Positions 20,045 through 32,500 of a stretch of 64,000 bases of DNA are shown here, piece by piece (within the stretch, counting starts at the first letter, position 1; each line of letters starts with the position of its first letter). Position numbers and translations under genes: made by a program. The notes below the pieces were generated by a model. That model worked only from the letters and a program-made list of their open reading frames with translations, was not told the DNA's origin and made no database searches. Source of the stretch: Cynocephalus volans (Eukaryota; Chordata; Mammalia; Dermoptera; Cynocephalidae); assembly GCF_027409185.1 (NCBI RefSeq), contig NC_084461.1, positions 141,901,001 to 141,965,000 on the forward strand, in the 5' to 3' direction.

Positions 20045-20770
20045 GGTTGAAGGCATGGGACTAGGGTCTCTGTGGCTCAGCCTCCCCCTAGAGCTCAAAA
20101 CCACCTATGAACTCAACCATCTCATGGTAACAGATGGGGAAAGGGAAGCCCAAAGAGGGAGGGATTTGCCCAGAGTGAAGCGGGTGCCTTTGGTAAACCC
20201 AAGGCTTGCCCCGTCTCTGAACCTCAACATCTAGAGGCTCCTGCCTCACCAAGCCATGCACACAGCAGATGGTGAGTACTGTCCCTGCCCCCAACTGCCA
20301 ACAGACACGGTTCCCCAATACTCTCCTGGGTCTGGCCTGCAGCCTCGTGCCCTGAGCACATCTCCCCATCCCTCCCACCCTAACTGAAGGCATTTGTGCT
20401 CAGCAAATACCTCTCGGCCCCACAATGACGCCAGCTCTCTGGGGTGGTTCTCAGGCTGGAACTTGGTGGGCAGAAGCAGGACAGAGGTCCTGAGTGGGAC
20501 CCCCTTTCAGCGAAGAGTAGGAATCTTATATTTTCCACAATAACTGATGTTATATGAGTATTCTATCAATCCTACCTTACACATATTTTAACATTTTAAC
20601 ATTCCCGAAATAAGAATGCAACATATAATCAATGGTATCTTAAGCACTGTGTCGTGGTTTAGTTGGCAGGGTTTTTTTTCTTCTAATTCTTATTGGTACA
20701 TAAAATAATGGTGCATCTTATAGTAGATCTTATGTTTGAAGAAATATTTATCTCTTTTTTGGAAGTACTG
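20045..20770. other. intergenic DNA, no gene seen
   Basis: The first half is of mixed composition and the second half AT-rich. Neither an exon nor a repeat family is supported. Confidence 0.5.
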
Positions 20771-20774
20771 GTCT

Positions 20775-20900
20775 TGATAAGCATTATTTAATCCTTATGA
20801 GAACCCTATGGGGCAAGTGTCATTATCTCCCCATTTAACAGGAGAGAAGGCTGAGGCTCTCAGAGGTTGGGTCAACTGCCTCCCAACAGCTAGTAAGTGG
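20775..20900 (-). repeat. MIR fragment
   Basis: The text gcattatttaatccttatga, tatggggcaagtgtcattat and caacagctagtaagtgg is reversed MIR. Confidence 0.75.
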
Positions 20901-20909
20901 TTATTACAG

Positions 20910-21245
20910 TTAATTGTATATGTCAGCTAGGCTACAGTGCCCACTTGTTTGATCAAACACTAGATATTGCTATGCAGGTAATTTTTAGATGTGATTAACA
21001 TTTACCATCAGTTAACTTTAAGAGAAGCAGATTACCCTCCATAATGTAGGTGGGCCCATCCTATAGTTAAAGACCTTAAGAGCAAAGATGGGAGGAATTT
21101 TGCTTCATGCCTGAGTTCCTAGCTTGCCTGCCTGCCCTACAAATTTTGGATTTGCCAGCCCCTACGAGCACATGAGCCAATTCCTTAAAATAAATCTCTC
21201 TCTCTCTATCCAATTGGTTTGTTTCTCTGAAGAACCCTGACTGCT
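20910..21245 (+). mobile_element. ERVL-type solitary LTR (MLT2-like)
   Basis: The segment shows ttgatcaaacactagatatt, tagatgtgattaacatttac, gattaccctccataatgtag, gagccaattccttaaaataa and tttctctgaagaaccctgac, the order of an old ERVL-type LTR. Family naming is from memory. No viral coding sequence is present. Confidence 0.65.
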
Positions 21246-21368
21246 GTAGAGCTGGAGCTGGGACATCCGGCCCTGCACATTCCTCTGCTGAGCCTGTGTT
21301 CCCAGGAGGCCCAGCTCCAACCAGCAGGCAGGACCCAGCTCCAAAGGACCCAGTCTTGCTGCTGCTAA

Positions 21369-21391
21369 CCCCCAATATCCCCCACCTCCCC
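21369..21391 (-). terminator. G-rich element downstream of CCNJL poly(A) site
   Basis: On the - strand three G-runs (GGGG, GGGGG and GGGGG) lie within 23 bases, about 80 bases beyond the CCNJL AATAAA. G-rich downstream elements can pause polymerase and favour 3' end formation. The role is inferred. Confidence 0.3.
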
Positions 21392-21454
21392 AACATGAGG
21401 AGACACCCACAGCAGCTGATCTGGGAGGGAAAGCTAAGGAAGAGAACCCAGAGA

Positions 21455-23175
21455 CCAAGAGCAGATGATGTGTTTATTGCGGGATACCTTTTTCTCGGGG
21501 CTGGGCTGGTGGTGAGGCTCTACCGGGGGGGTGGCCTATGAGGCCCCAGCCCCAGAATAGACAGATACAATAATTTGTAATACAAGCCAGTCACACATAA
21601 ATAGAAGGAGGTTGGCAAAGGAAAAAGAGAAAAACAACAAACAAACATGGAGTTTCCTGTGCAGACAGAGTGGCAGTGCCTTATCCACATCCAGTCCCCC
21701 TTCTTCTTCTGTGTCCACGTGGAGACTTTCATCTGCTCTGAAAAGCTTCATCTCCCCGGCATCCAACTCAGCAGCATGCAGCCACCTGCCTGGTGGTCCC
21801 CTGCCATAGCTTCCTAGGCTGCAAATGAGTCCAGAAAACCAAGATGGGTTCTTCTTAAAAAACAAACAAAAACTGCTTCTGTGGTCCTCTGCATCTCCCC
21901 TTTCTGATGGGTAAACAGTGTGTCCCCCAACCCTCAACCAACCAAAAGCACATGCTGAGCACAAGCTGCGAGTCAGAATAAAAACATATTGCACATGGTG
22001 ACAAGAGTCTTCCTGAGGTCCCTCTCGCTGCAGATCCCCAAATACTGGCTTTCATCCAACCAACAGCTTGCCTACCGATGGTGTCATATACCCACATACC
22101 TCCCCACTCTCCGAATCTGGGTGGCATTAAGCAAATATTCCACATTATTATCCTTTGCCATTAGCCAAACTCAAAGCTGAGACTGGGTTTAACCTCATGA
22201 ACACTAAGCATGTGGTGGGGGAGGAAGGGATTGTCTGTTTCAAAACTTTGTCTTCCTTTCAAAGATCTCCCCCACCCCTCAGGTGATTACCTAAATATTA
22301 CAGGTGAACACAACATCCAAGACATGGAATCTTCTGGAACCGAAAGCCTAGAAAGTGGCTCTCCCTAACCACATGCTTTTGAAAAGGGAGCGCTGTTGTT
22401 AACCGTGGGTCCATCCCAAGTTGGGTTAAAACATACAGCCCCCACGTGGGACAGGCAGTGTGGCAATTAAATTTTTTTTTTCTAAGGAGTTTTCAAGTAT
22501 CACAAAATCCCTGATTCGGTATGTAAACAAGACATCTTACTGAACAGAAAGCTAGATCACTTCTCGAAGCAGCAGCACGTGAAATATCTAAAAGACCAAG
22601 AACAGTTTTAGGTTCACTAACGAAGGCAAGACAGCTGCCCACTGTGCCTCAAGGCAGGCTCAGGCATAAACACACACACAGGCCCTCTGTATGGAGCAGG
22701 GAAAGAAAAGCACCCGATACGGCATCTTCCAGGCGTCCTGAAAACACGCCAGGCTGCCCTTTCTCTTTCAGTGGTGTAGCTGCCATCGGCAAAAAGGAAA
22801 GAAGTCTTTGATGCTAAAAACCGGACATGCTTGTGGATGAGGGGTCTGAGTCCAGTTCTCAGTCTCCTGGCCTCTTACCAAGTCTTTCTTGATTCGCTGG
22901 GTCCCTGCTTGAGGGATGGCCACTGAGCCATCCCTTTATATCCCCAGCCACATGCAGAAAACGTTTTTCAGAGGAATGCTCTCAGGTGAGGTATGTCATT
23001 GAAAGTTTTGCTCTGGGTCACTTTTATTTAAGAAGAGCATGAACCCTCTATGTTCAAGGGCAACGAGGCTCTTTGGGGATGGCCTCCCAGTTGCTTCTCT
23101 TGGCCGAGCTCCCCTCTTCAATGTCCTCTTCCTCTGCTGGGTCTCCAAGCCTTCCCCAAGTGGCACAAAGGTGGC
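21455..23175 (-). other. CCNJL: CCNJL 3' untranslated region (inferred)
   Basis: The stretch from the TAG stop to just past the AATAAA shows no recognisable interspersed repeat over about 1.7 kb, unlike its surroundings, and its length suits a cyclin 3' UTR. A T9 run on the + strand at 22470-22478 is the main low-complexity tract. The many short open frames on both strands are incidental. Confidence 0.6.
21473..21478 (-). terminator. CCNJL polyadenylation signal
   Basis: AATAAA on the - strand lies about 1.7 kb after the CCNJL stop codon. The following - strand sequence is U- and GU-rich (tgctcttggtctctgggttc), as expected of a downstream element. Confidence 0.6.
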
Positions 23176-23596
23176 CTATCTGTCAAAACAGCCTGTTGGG
23201 AACATGTGGGTCCCACTGAAGTAGCTGCTTCCGTAGGTGGTGGCCAGGCAGTGCCTGGGCTCAGCTGCAATGGCCATCTGCATGCTAAGGGATGCAGGGA
23301 TGGGCACGGGACACATGTCCAAAGTCTGGAGAATAGGGTACGGGGAGTGGAGGGATGAGCCCGTGCCCCCTGAGAGCAGGCTCCCTGAGCGGTGGACCTG
23401 CAGAGAGTCCCGATAGGCCAAACATAGGTCCTGCACAGGAGTCTGGAACTGGGCCAGGGTTGTCGTTGGCTGGCTGAGGCTGGGGTAGGTGGGTGGCTGA
23501 AACAGCACTTGGGTGGGGGCTGGGGGCGTGCTGGGCACCATCGCCAAGGCCTGGCTCTTGACTGTGACAGCGTCCTTGAGGACATTGTCATATGCT
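23176..23596 (-). CDS. CCNJL: CCNJL terminal coding exon
   Basis: The acceptor is gtcttttcctttcag. The exon reads AYDNVLKDAVTVKSQAL, then a tail rich in Pro, Thr, Gln and Ser, and closes with THMFPTGCFDR and TAG. An AG two bases further on would put the frame into an immediate stop, so the upstream AG is the acceptor. Confidence 0.95.
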
Positions 23597-26500
23597 CTGA
23601 AAGGAAAAGACCTGGGTGAGACTTGGAGGTCAAAGGCCACCAGACACCTATGTGCACTTCTACCTGCCTTGCTAAGTGGGGTCCAGACAGATGCACGTGC
23701 TCTGTCACTGCTGGGCCTTGCCAGTCTGTAGCATGGTCCCAGCAGTTCACCGACTAGACTCGGACCTCAGATCTTAGCTTGGATCTGCTTTCTTTTCTTC
23801 TGAATCCTTGAGACGAGGCTGGCTGTCCCTGCAGATCCTGCATTGCCCATTCTCAGCTGTCAACACCCAGATGATTACTTCTGATTACTGCCTGGCTGCA
23901 GGGAGGATCCCATCTGCTCCTGCTAACCACTGTCCTCCCAGCACCTGGCACTGCGAGTGCTCCCGGTACCTGATGAGCACAATCTGTGCCTTCCTTCCAG
24001 GCACTGCTGGGCTAGTTCCATCCCCAGTTGAGTCACTCCTTAGCTAGCAGATACCAGGCAAATTGTCCCTGGGGTCTAGTTTTCTCCATCTCAAAGGGAC
24101 AGTAGAACAGTGTTTTTTGCCATCTCTAAAAAAGCTTCCTATAAAGCTTTTTGGGGAAACAAAACAATTAGAGGCTTACGTAAGAGAGGGAGAGTGGAGG
24201 GTACACCAGATCTGAGGAGACATCTCAGAGCGACAGCCATCGGTGACAAGGCAGGCCGGAAGGTGGGGACACCCACAGCACTCAGACCAGGCCATGTTCT
24301 CTGGCTCTGGGGACCTTCTAAAAAGCACACATTTTAAAACAAGGCCTAGGGAGCAGGGCTGAGATCTCAGAGGACTAAGACAAAGGCAGCCACCAGCCAA
24401 GCTTCCCACACCAGGAAGCAGAGAGGGGGCTCTGCAGGGACCTACGTGCTTTGGCTTTGACCACCCCTGGTCCACCGGTCACTCAGGCCAGCATCCAGGA
24501 TGTGCTGCCACCTGTCGGGTGGGAGAGGGACTGGACCAGGTGTAGCCACGGAGGTGCCATCCTGTCCCATCTGCCCTCCTCCCTGCAGTCACTATGAAGC
24601 TCTATTGCCTCCAACACCCAGTTTTCTGGTGTTGGGTCCATGATGCCTTGAAGCATCTTCTCTGATAGACCAAGTGCTTTCTCCCCATGATTCTCAGATC
24701 CTTGTAAGGAGGCTTTGGCCTCTTATGTGAAGCCACCTGGGCTTAGCTGGCTAAGGGGTTAGCGTTGTGGTCACATCTGAGAAAAGTAGCTTATAATTAG
24801 AGTCCCTCACTGTGATTATCCATAAGACCACACGGGGACTAAGATCAAAGAGCCCAGATATTTGCAAGGAGGTGCACACAGCATCTCCTCTCCCTTGTTT
24901 CCTGACCTTAAAAATGCAAACCCAGGGTGGGCCCATGGCTCACTTGGGAGAGTATGGTGTTGATAACACCAAGGCCATGGGTTCGGATCCATATATAGGG
25001 ATGGCTGGTTGGCTCACTTGGAGAACGTGGTGCTGGCAACACCCAGTCAAGGATTAAGATCCCCTTACCGGTCATCCTTAAAAAAAAAAAATGCAAATCC
25101 AAAGCTACCACAAATAGGAAGAGCTGACTCCCCAAACCCCACTTCTATCAGGAGTCCCATGGCCCACTTTACATGAGACACTATAACACCCAGATGCAGG
25201 AAATCACCCGTGATCCGAGGTTGGCCTCCAGGGCAAGTAGAACCTCAATATTTCAGAAACACAGAATTCAGAAGAACTTACACCAGCAGGATTTCGATAC
25301 ATGTGCTGAGATGCTCCAGGGAGTAGTTTGAGATCCTCTGTAGGTCTCTGGTCCAGTAGGGAGAAAGCTGCAGGCAAATCCTGGAGGCCCCAACACAGGC
25401 TGCAGCAACCACAGAAGGCTGGAATTTGTAGAATACGTGATCTGAAAGAGAGTCACAGAGGGAGTTGGCATCAAAGAGCCTCCCTGTGGAGTCCCATGCC
25501 TGCCCTGAGAACTGGTGCACAAATGAATTGATTCAAAGGCTGTGAATTGCTGCCCTAACATTAGGATGAAAAATTAGAAATGGTGAAGTTCCAAGAATAA
25601 ATCTTAAACACCTTGGCTCTTAGACTGAGATTTCTGATATCAGCCTAGATCAGTGATTTTCAGATTACTGTCCATGGTTCCCAGAAGGCTGCAAGAGGCT
25701 TACTGATGGGCTACAAACAGAACCACAAAACATTTGTCGTTTCTTTGGCTATTAGGGATGAATGACATACCATTTCAAAGGCTTCTGTTTTAGGGTATGA
25801 CCAAAGGCTACTTATTAATTGTAATAACGCCTGGCCCACTCAATGGACAATCAATGAAAACCTGAATGAATGAATGAATGAATGGCTACAAGAGTTTGAT
25901 ATTCATCACTAAAATGGGCACTTTACTTAGGTTGAGTGAGAGATCTTAATGTCCTACTAAGATACCTGGCAACATGGCAAAGCTGGTATTATTTATGTGC
26001 AAAGGCAAATAGCTGAAATTCCCAGTTTTCATGAATGACACTTGGTTTTCAGTGCATTATGATGTTGTCTTAATTGTTCATGATTTTCAATTATGAAATT
26101 CAACTTTTGCCTTTTAAAGTAAAGTCATCCCTTTGTATCTGTGGGGGATTGGTTTCAGGATGCATCACGGATGCTGAAGTTCCTTATATAAAATGGCATA
26201 GTATTTGCACATAAACTATGAACATCCTCCATATACTTTAAATCATATCTAGGCTACTTACAATATCTAATAAATGTAGATAGCTGTTATACTGTGTTGT
26301 TTTTTATTTGTATTATTTTTTATTATTGTACTGTTATTTTATTTTATTTTTCTGAATATTTTTGATCCGAGGTTGGTTGAATTTGCGGTTGGTTGAATTC
26401 ACGAATACGGAAATTGCAGATAAGGAATCCATGGATACGAAGGACTGACTGTATCAATCAGTCAGAGTGGCATTATGGTTACAGGCACAGTCATGGAATC

Positions 26501-29500
26501 AGACTCCCCAGGTCAAATCCTAGCAATGACCTTGGGTAAGTTATTTCACCTCTTGAGCATCAATTTCCTCATATGTAAAAAGGGAATAATTGAAATGATT
26601 TTTGTGTGGGTCGTTGTGAGGTTCAAATGAGAACGTATGAAAAGCAAGATGCCTGGCACACATCGAGTGCTCAGTTAATGTTTGATGTCACAGTCATTGA
26701 TGTTGCTACTCATGACCATTTGGCTTGTGGTGGGTTATCAGGTGTTTGTACCAGCAGTACTTCTGACCTAGTATTTTACCTAACACAGAAATTTTAAGAC
26801 ACTGGGAAAGGTGGGTTTCAAGTAAGAGTCCTCAAACAGGGTAACTTTTATTGCTAAAGCAGATGTAAACTTAACTCCCTGCCCCCATCCTATCTGTATG
26901 ATGACAGATCTTCAGGAATGACCTGCCTGCGAATCTGTGCTATTTAAATCATTTATGATGTTCCAGGTTACTGTAAGAAAAATTACCAGGTGATCTGTAA
27001 GTTTGTAGGGTACTAGCTGTATATAAGCTGCTATTTCTCTTTTACATGTTATTAGTAACACAGTGGGCAAATCCTTGCCCCTGCTTTGCTTATCATCTGC
27101 AAAGTGGGAGTGATTTGGTGCATGGGTCCCAGTTAACAGAGAGGGTCCTCTCTGGATGGACATGCCCCTCAGAGCCACCTGATCCCAGCCCCTGTGTGGT
27201 GGGGAAGGGGCGAGAGGTCCTGACATCAGGCTGCAGCCGTCTCTGCTACCCTCACCTTGCAGGGTGACCTCTAGGAAGTAATGGGCGTACTCCTTGAGAC
27301 ACTCTTTGGTCTTGCGGGGGCAGGTGGTGGGCCAGGTGTGGCAGTGGTGGTCCTTCTGGCTGACGGAGGCCAAGAGGTAGTAGTCCAGGAAGTGGGCGGG
27401 TGTGGGTAGGCAGAGATTCCAGCTGAAGGACTCCAGGAGCAGCAGCTCCATGTTCAGAAGTTCCTTCTTGGTGAGGGTGAAGTTCTGGCTGCTCAAGATC
27501 CTTGTGCTGTTTATCTGCTCCAACTTGGGTACATGGTCTTCCCTATCCTCGAACTTACCTATGGGAAGGAAGGGAAGCAGAGGAAGACACTTGCCTGCAC
27601 CCAGGAAGCTAAAAGCCCACCTTACAGAGCCTGGACAGTGCTGGCAGAGAGAACAGAAAGCAGAAAGGCTGGAATGCAGGGGGAAAAGAGCACACATTCC
27701 TCATCTGTTAAAGCTGTGCTCAAATCCCCAAGGCATCACTTCCAGCTGTGTGAGCATGGCCAGCTGTCTCAACCTCTCTGTGGCTCAGCTTCCTCATCTG
27801 TAAAACGGAACCTATCTTTCACAAGGCTCTTGTTAGATTCAATGAGAAACTGCACACCAAAGGCTCAGACCAGCATCTGGAACACAGGTGGCGCTGGATG
27901 GCAGTCAGCAAGAGAGTCAGGATCTGGGAAACAAGATCCCTCCACCTCCATTTGGCTCTCCCCAGCCCAACCTCCAGGCCATGTCACAATGACTGTGCAA
28001 ATCTGACCCTGTCACTGCAGATGTGGAAAACCCTTCAATGATACCCCACTATCCTCAGTATTGAGTTCAAACCCTATAAATGGGGGTCTTAGTCTGGCTT
28101 CCTTGAGAAACAGTTTGCTTGGATGGTGAGTTCAGGAAAGATAAGTAAATAGGGAAAGAAAACAGGAAAGGGAAGAAAGCCCAAAAGGGCACATGGAAAA
28201 TCAGAATTATGGACAACTGGAGCTGAATCCTACTAAGGAATTCTGAGAAACAGTATAAAACACAGGCCTTGGGGTACCCCACCCAAGGGTCAAGGAACAG
28301 AGGCACTGACATGTCAGCCCCTAGAAGTCATCAGTGTGGACTGCTCCCAGGGGACAAAGGGGGCTCCTAATGCACTGGGGGTCAAGGTCCAGGGGCTGTG
28401 GGGGTTCATGACAGCCTCCACTCTATGAGGCTCTGCAGGGTGGGAGCCTCTTCAATTTCAATGCTCTTCTCTCTGGGGGAACCCACCCTACATCTATTGG
28501 TGGCCCCCATCACTGGCAGTTTTTTGGAAGCACTGTGCTCTCCTTTCCTACAAGCCCTCGTCTACGCAGCCACCTGCCCGGAACACCCTTCCCCATCCCT
28601 CTTCATAGCTAAACTTGACGTGACCTTCACCTTCTCGGACCACAGTCCCCATGCAGTAGTGCACGGCTCCCATATCAGGTGGCAAGCCCCTCAGGGGCCT
28701 GGCCTCAGTCTGGTCACCTGTGGCCTCCAAGCCCAGCCTCACGAGCACGGAGCTGCTGCTGAGCAAAGGTCAGAAGAGGCAGTGGGGTAGCCCGGCCGAC
28801 CTCAAAGCATGCGTTGGTGCCAATGACGGGAACGACAAACACAGCGTTCACACACCTGCTCACACCTGCAGTGCCTCTGCCTGGTTCTCATCAGCCTCTC
28901 GAGCTTTTTAGGAGAGATGAGGAAATAAGCAGCACAGGCTGCTCTCCAGTGGATACAACACATTCCAGAGCAAGGCCTCCAAAGATGTCACTGCAAAATG
29001 AAACACCGAATCTGGGCAGGCCAGGGTCTCTGTCTTCTCAGTGAGCCCGGCTGCAGCCCAGTAAGACAGCATGACAGGAAGCTCTGGTCTTGGCTGGGGA
29101 GGAGTTGAGCTGATGGAAGTGAACACCACAGTGCAGGGTGGAGACACCTGCCAACCACGTCCTAAACTGCTTATAGAGACCTCCACCTCCTTCCAGAGCC
29201 CAATCTGTCAGCCTAGAATGGTGCTGCCTCCAAAGTACACACCTCTTGTCTTGCACACATGGGGAAATCCAGCAGGTGAACACAAGGTCACAGCTGCCCA
29301 AGGGGGAAGAGCCTTTTGTATGGCTGGAAATACTGGGGGTGAGGCCCGCTGGCCTGTGCAGACTCACGCTCCACTCCCACCCCAGCACAGGATCCAGCCA
29401 GAAGAAATACTGACCCTTCCCCACCTTATCTTGTGTCCTTAGTTCAGAGCCACTAGACATCATCAAGGCACTTTTCATACTCAGATTACTTGTTTAATAT

Positions 29501-32500
29501 CAAGTATTACTATGAATGGCTGGCACCTGATTCGAAGCCCCATGATGACAGGAACCAGGTCCAAACCATTCTCTGCTGTGCCACCATTTCCCAGCACAGT
29601 GCCTGGCACATGGTAGGCACCCAATGAATATCTGTTCAATGAATGAATGAATTAATTCTACTATCTCTGGATAGTAGAATTTTAGGCCATTTGGATTTTT
29701 CTCTGATAATCTTGTATTCCCTAATTTTTCTCCAATGATCATGTATTCTTCGTGCAATGTAAAAAGGAAGAAAAAAAAAAAAAATATATATATATATATA
29801 TTGTGTGTGTATGCAAAATTGCCCAGGTTTCCCTGAACCTTGTGCTGAACCGAGCCAACCTTGTGGTATGCACTCAGTAGATACGAGCTCTCCTATCTTT
29901 CCTGGAGCAGAAGGTGACACGGTGAAAGACACAGCCCCTGCAGACACATGCACCATACTGTGGGTGGTACTAAGACCCTTGCAGGGCATTGCTGGCAGCC
30001 AGCAATCAATTACCACCCGCAGATGTTCTCCAGCAGATTAGTTTCCTCCTCCCCTCCCTGCTTTTCAAACCTTTCACAGCTCTGCTACCAGGCCCCAGGG
30101 GATTATCCTCCAACAGAAGGGGCCTCGCATTACTGAGGAATCAGACCTCACCTGCCCCCACTGTTCTCCACACTGGGGGAGCCTCCTGGGGGCCCACCAC
30201 ATTGCAGACCAGAACCAGGAGGAGCTGCATCTGAATCCTCCAGTTTGCTCTGGACCGAATAGTACGAGACTACACAGGCTGTCTATTTGTTTACGATCTA
30301 GGAACGTGCCCCATGGGAAGATGCAAAGGTCATACAGCAAGGAAAATGCTTCGCAAGTGCCCAGCACACAGAAATGGACCGTGCTTCATGCTGGCCAGAA
30401 ACCAGAGCCTCACTGCATCCTTTCCAGGCTGGTTCCTAAAGGATCCCCAGAGGCTCAGAGACAAAGCTAATCAGAGGACTCAGCTTCTACACACATAAAG
30501 GACTTGGGAGCCCTGCTCTTGACTGCTGGTCAGGCTGACCCCAGCGGAACGACTATTCTACAGCACAATACATTTCACAGCCAGAAAAGATTTTATGAGT
30601 TTCCTGGTGTTGCACATGCCCGGCAGACATTTCCTCCCTTCCTCCCGTGACCATGAGCAGGCCAGCCCCTTGTCCTTAATGCTGCCAACACCAAGCACCG
30701 TTATTCAGCTGCTTCCTTCTTATCGACAAACTGCACAGACAACAGATGCCTGGAAGTCTCCAGGAGGGTCTCCTGGTAGAGGCTGGGGATAGAAGTATGA
30801 GTCCTTCTATGTCAGACAATAGCCACAGACTCTCCTCGACTCCTTTGACGCATTTTTTATTTTGAAAATTTTCAAGTCCACACACACAAAAAAGAATAGA
30901 ACAATAAACACACACGACCCTTTACCCAGATTCACCAGTTGCTGACGCTGAGCCGCATCTGCTCTGTCTGCGTGCACGTTATGTATACAGTAGTCCCCTT
31001 ATCAGTAGTTTCACTTTCTGCAGTTTCAGTTACCTGTGGCCCCAAAATAGGTGAGTACAGTACAATAAGATATTTTGAGAAAGAGAGAGACCACATTCAC
31101 ATAACTTTTATTATAGCATATTGTTATAACTGTTTTATTTCATTATTAGTTATTATTGTTAACCTCTTCCTGTGCCTAATTTAGAAGAAATTAAACTTTA
31201 TCACAGGTATGTAGCATAGGGAAAAAACAGCATGTATAGGGTCCTGTACCATATGAGGTTTCAGACATCCACTGGGGGTCCTAGAACTTATTTCCCGTGG
31301 ATAAGGCGGGGACTACTGTATTGGTTTTGCTGGACCAATTCTAGTGAAGTTGCAGAGTGCCATGCCAGCCCCGAACTCTTCAGCATCTATTCCTGATGTC
31401 ATTTTCCTACAAATCATAATGCTACTAGCAATTCTAAGACATTGACATTAATGCAATAACATTTTCTAATATTCAGTCCATATTTGACTTTCTCCGGGGG
31501 TCCCAAAAATGCCTTTTATAACCTTCGTTATTTTTGGATCTAGGATCCAAACCAGGTTCATACACAGAGCCTATCTCTTACTCCCATTTTTTGGTTTGTT
31601 TCTCATGACATTGACTTTACAGAAGACTCCAGGCCAGTTGTCTTAGAACATGTCCCACATTCTGGATTTGCCTGATTGTTTCTTCATGATTAGATACAGG
31701 TCAAATGATTAAGCCAGAGAACAACAGGGTGATGTTCTGTTCTTCCTTCCAGATCACATCAGGAGTAGCATACAACATCAGTTTCTCCCAGCAGTAGTGA
31801 TGCTGTTTGATTGCTTGATCAAGGTGCTGACACCAGAAATCTCCATTTTAAAGGTACCACTTTCCCTATGAAATTAATAAGTCATCTGTGAGGTGATACC
31901 TTGAGACTGTGAATATCCTGTTTCTCAACAACCTTAACTCAATGGCTTGGCACCCATCAATGGTCCTTTCTGAATAAATTATTACATGGGGGATTGAAAA
32001 AGACGTTCAAAAATCCTATCATTCCATCTACATTTTTCTTATTTGATATTCACATTGTCCCAAATTTGAACAGCAGGAGCTCTATCAACATACTTCCAAG
32101 GTGAAAAAACATGCTAAACTTCTTGAAGAACTTACTCTGATTCTCGAAGGCCAGGCACACGCTGTGTGCCCGCAGTGTTGGCGGGATGGTGCAGCGTGTA
32201 AGTAACACCTCTTAGAAGCCCTTTACATGCCTTGCTGGCTGGTTCCTAACCCCACTCCCGGGGTTGGTGCAAGTCACAGTTAGTGGACTGATGACCATGA
32301 GTCCAGCCAAGTGGCCTAAACTCTTAAGCACAGGCTAAGCCTCAGTGGTAAGACACTGTTCATCCAGCTTCAGCAGGGATGCTCACGGCCTGGCATTTCT
32401 TTTCTTTTAAATGGCATTTTTTTTTTTTATTGTGGTAAAATACACATAACATAAAAGTTACCATTTTAACCGTGTTTAACTATACAGTTCAGCAGCATTA

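Noticed and set aside
23594-23598. Alternative acceptor two bases inside the last CCNJL exon
   Set aside because: Using the second AG would read GTC ATA TGA, an immediate stop. The first AG keeps the known protein.
25864-25884. CRISPR-like or regulatory repeat array
   Set aside because: It is a four-base tandem repeat within an old interspersed-repeat tail. There are no spacers, and the genome is eukaryotic.
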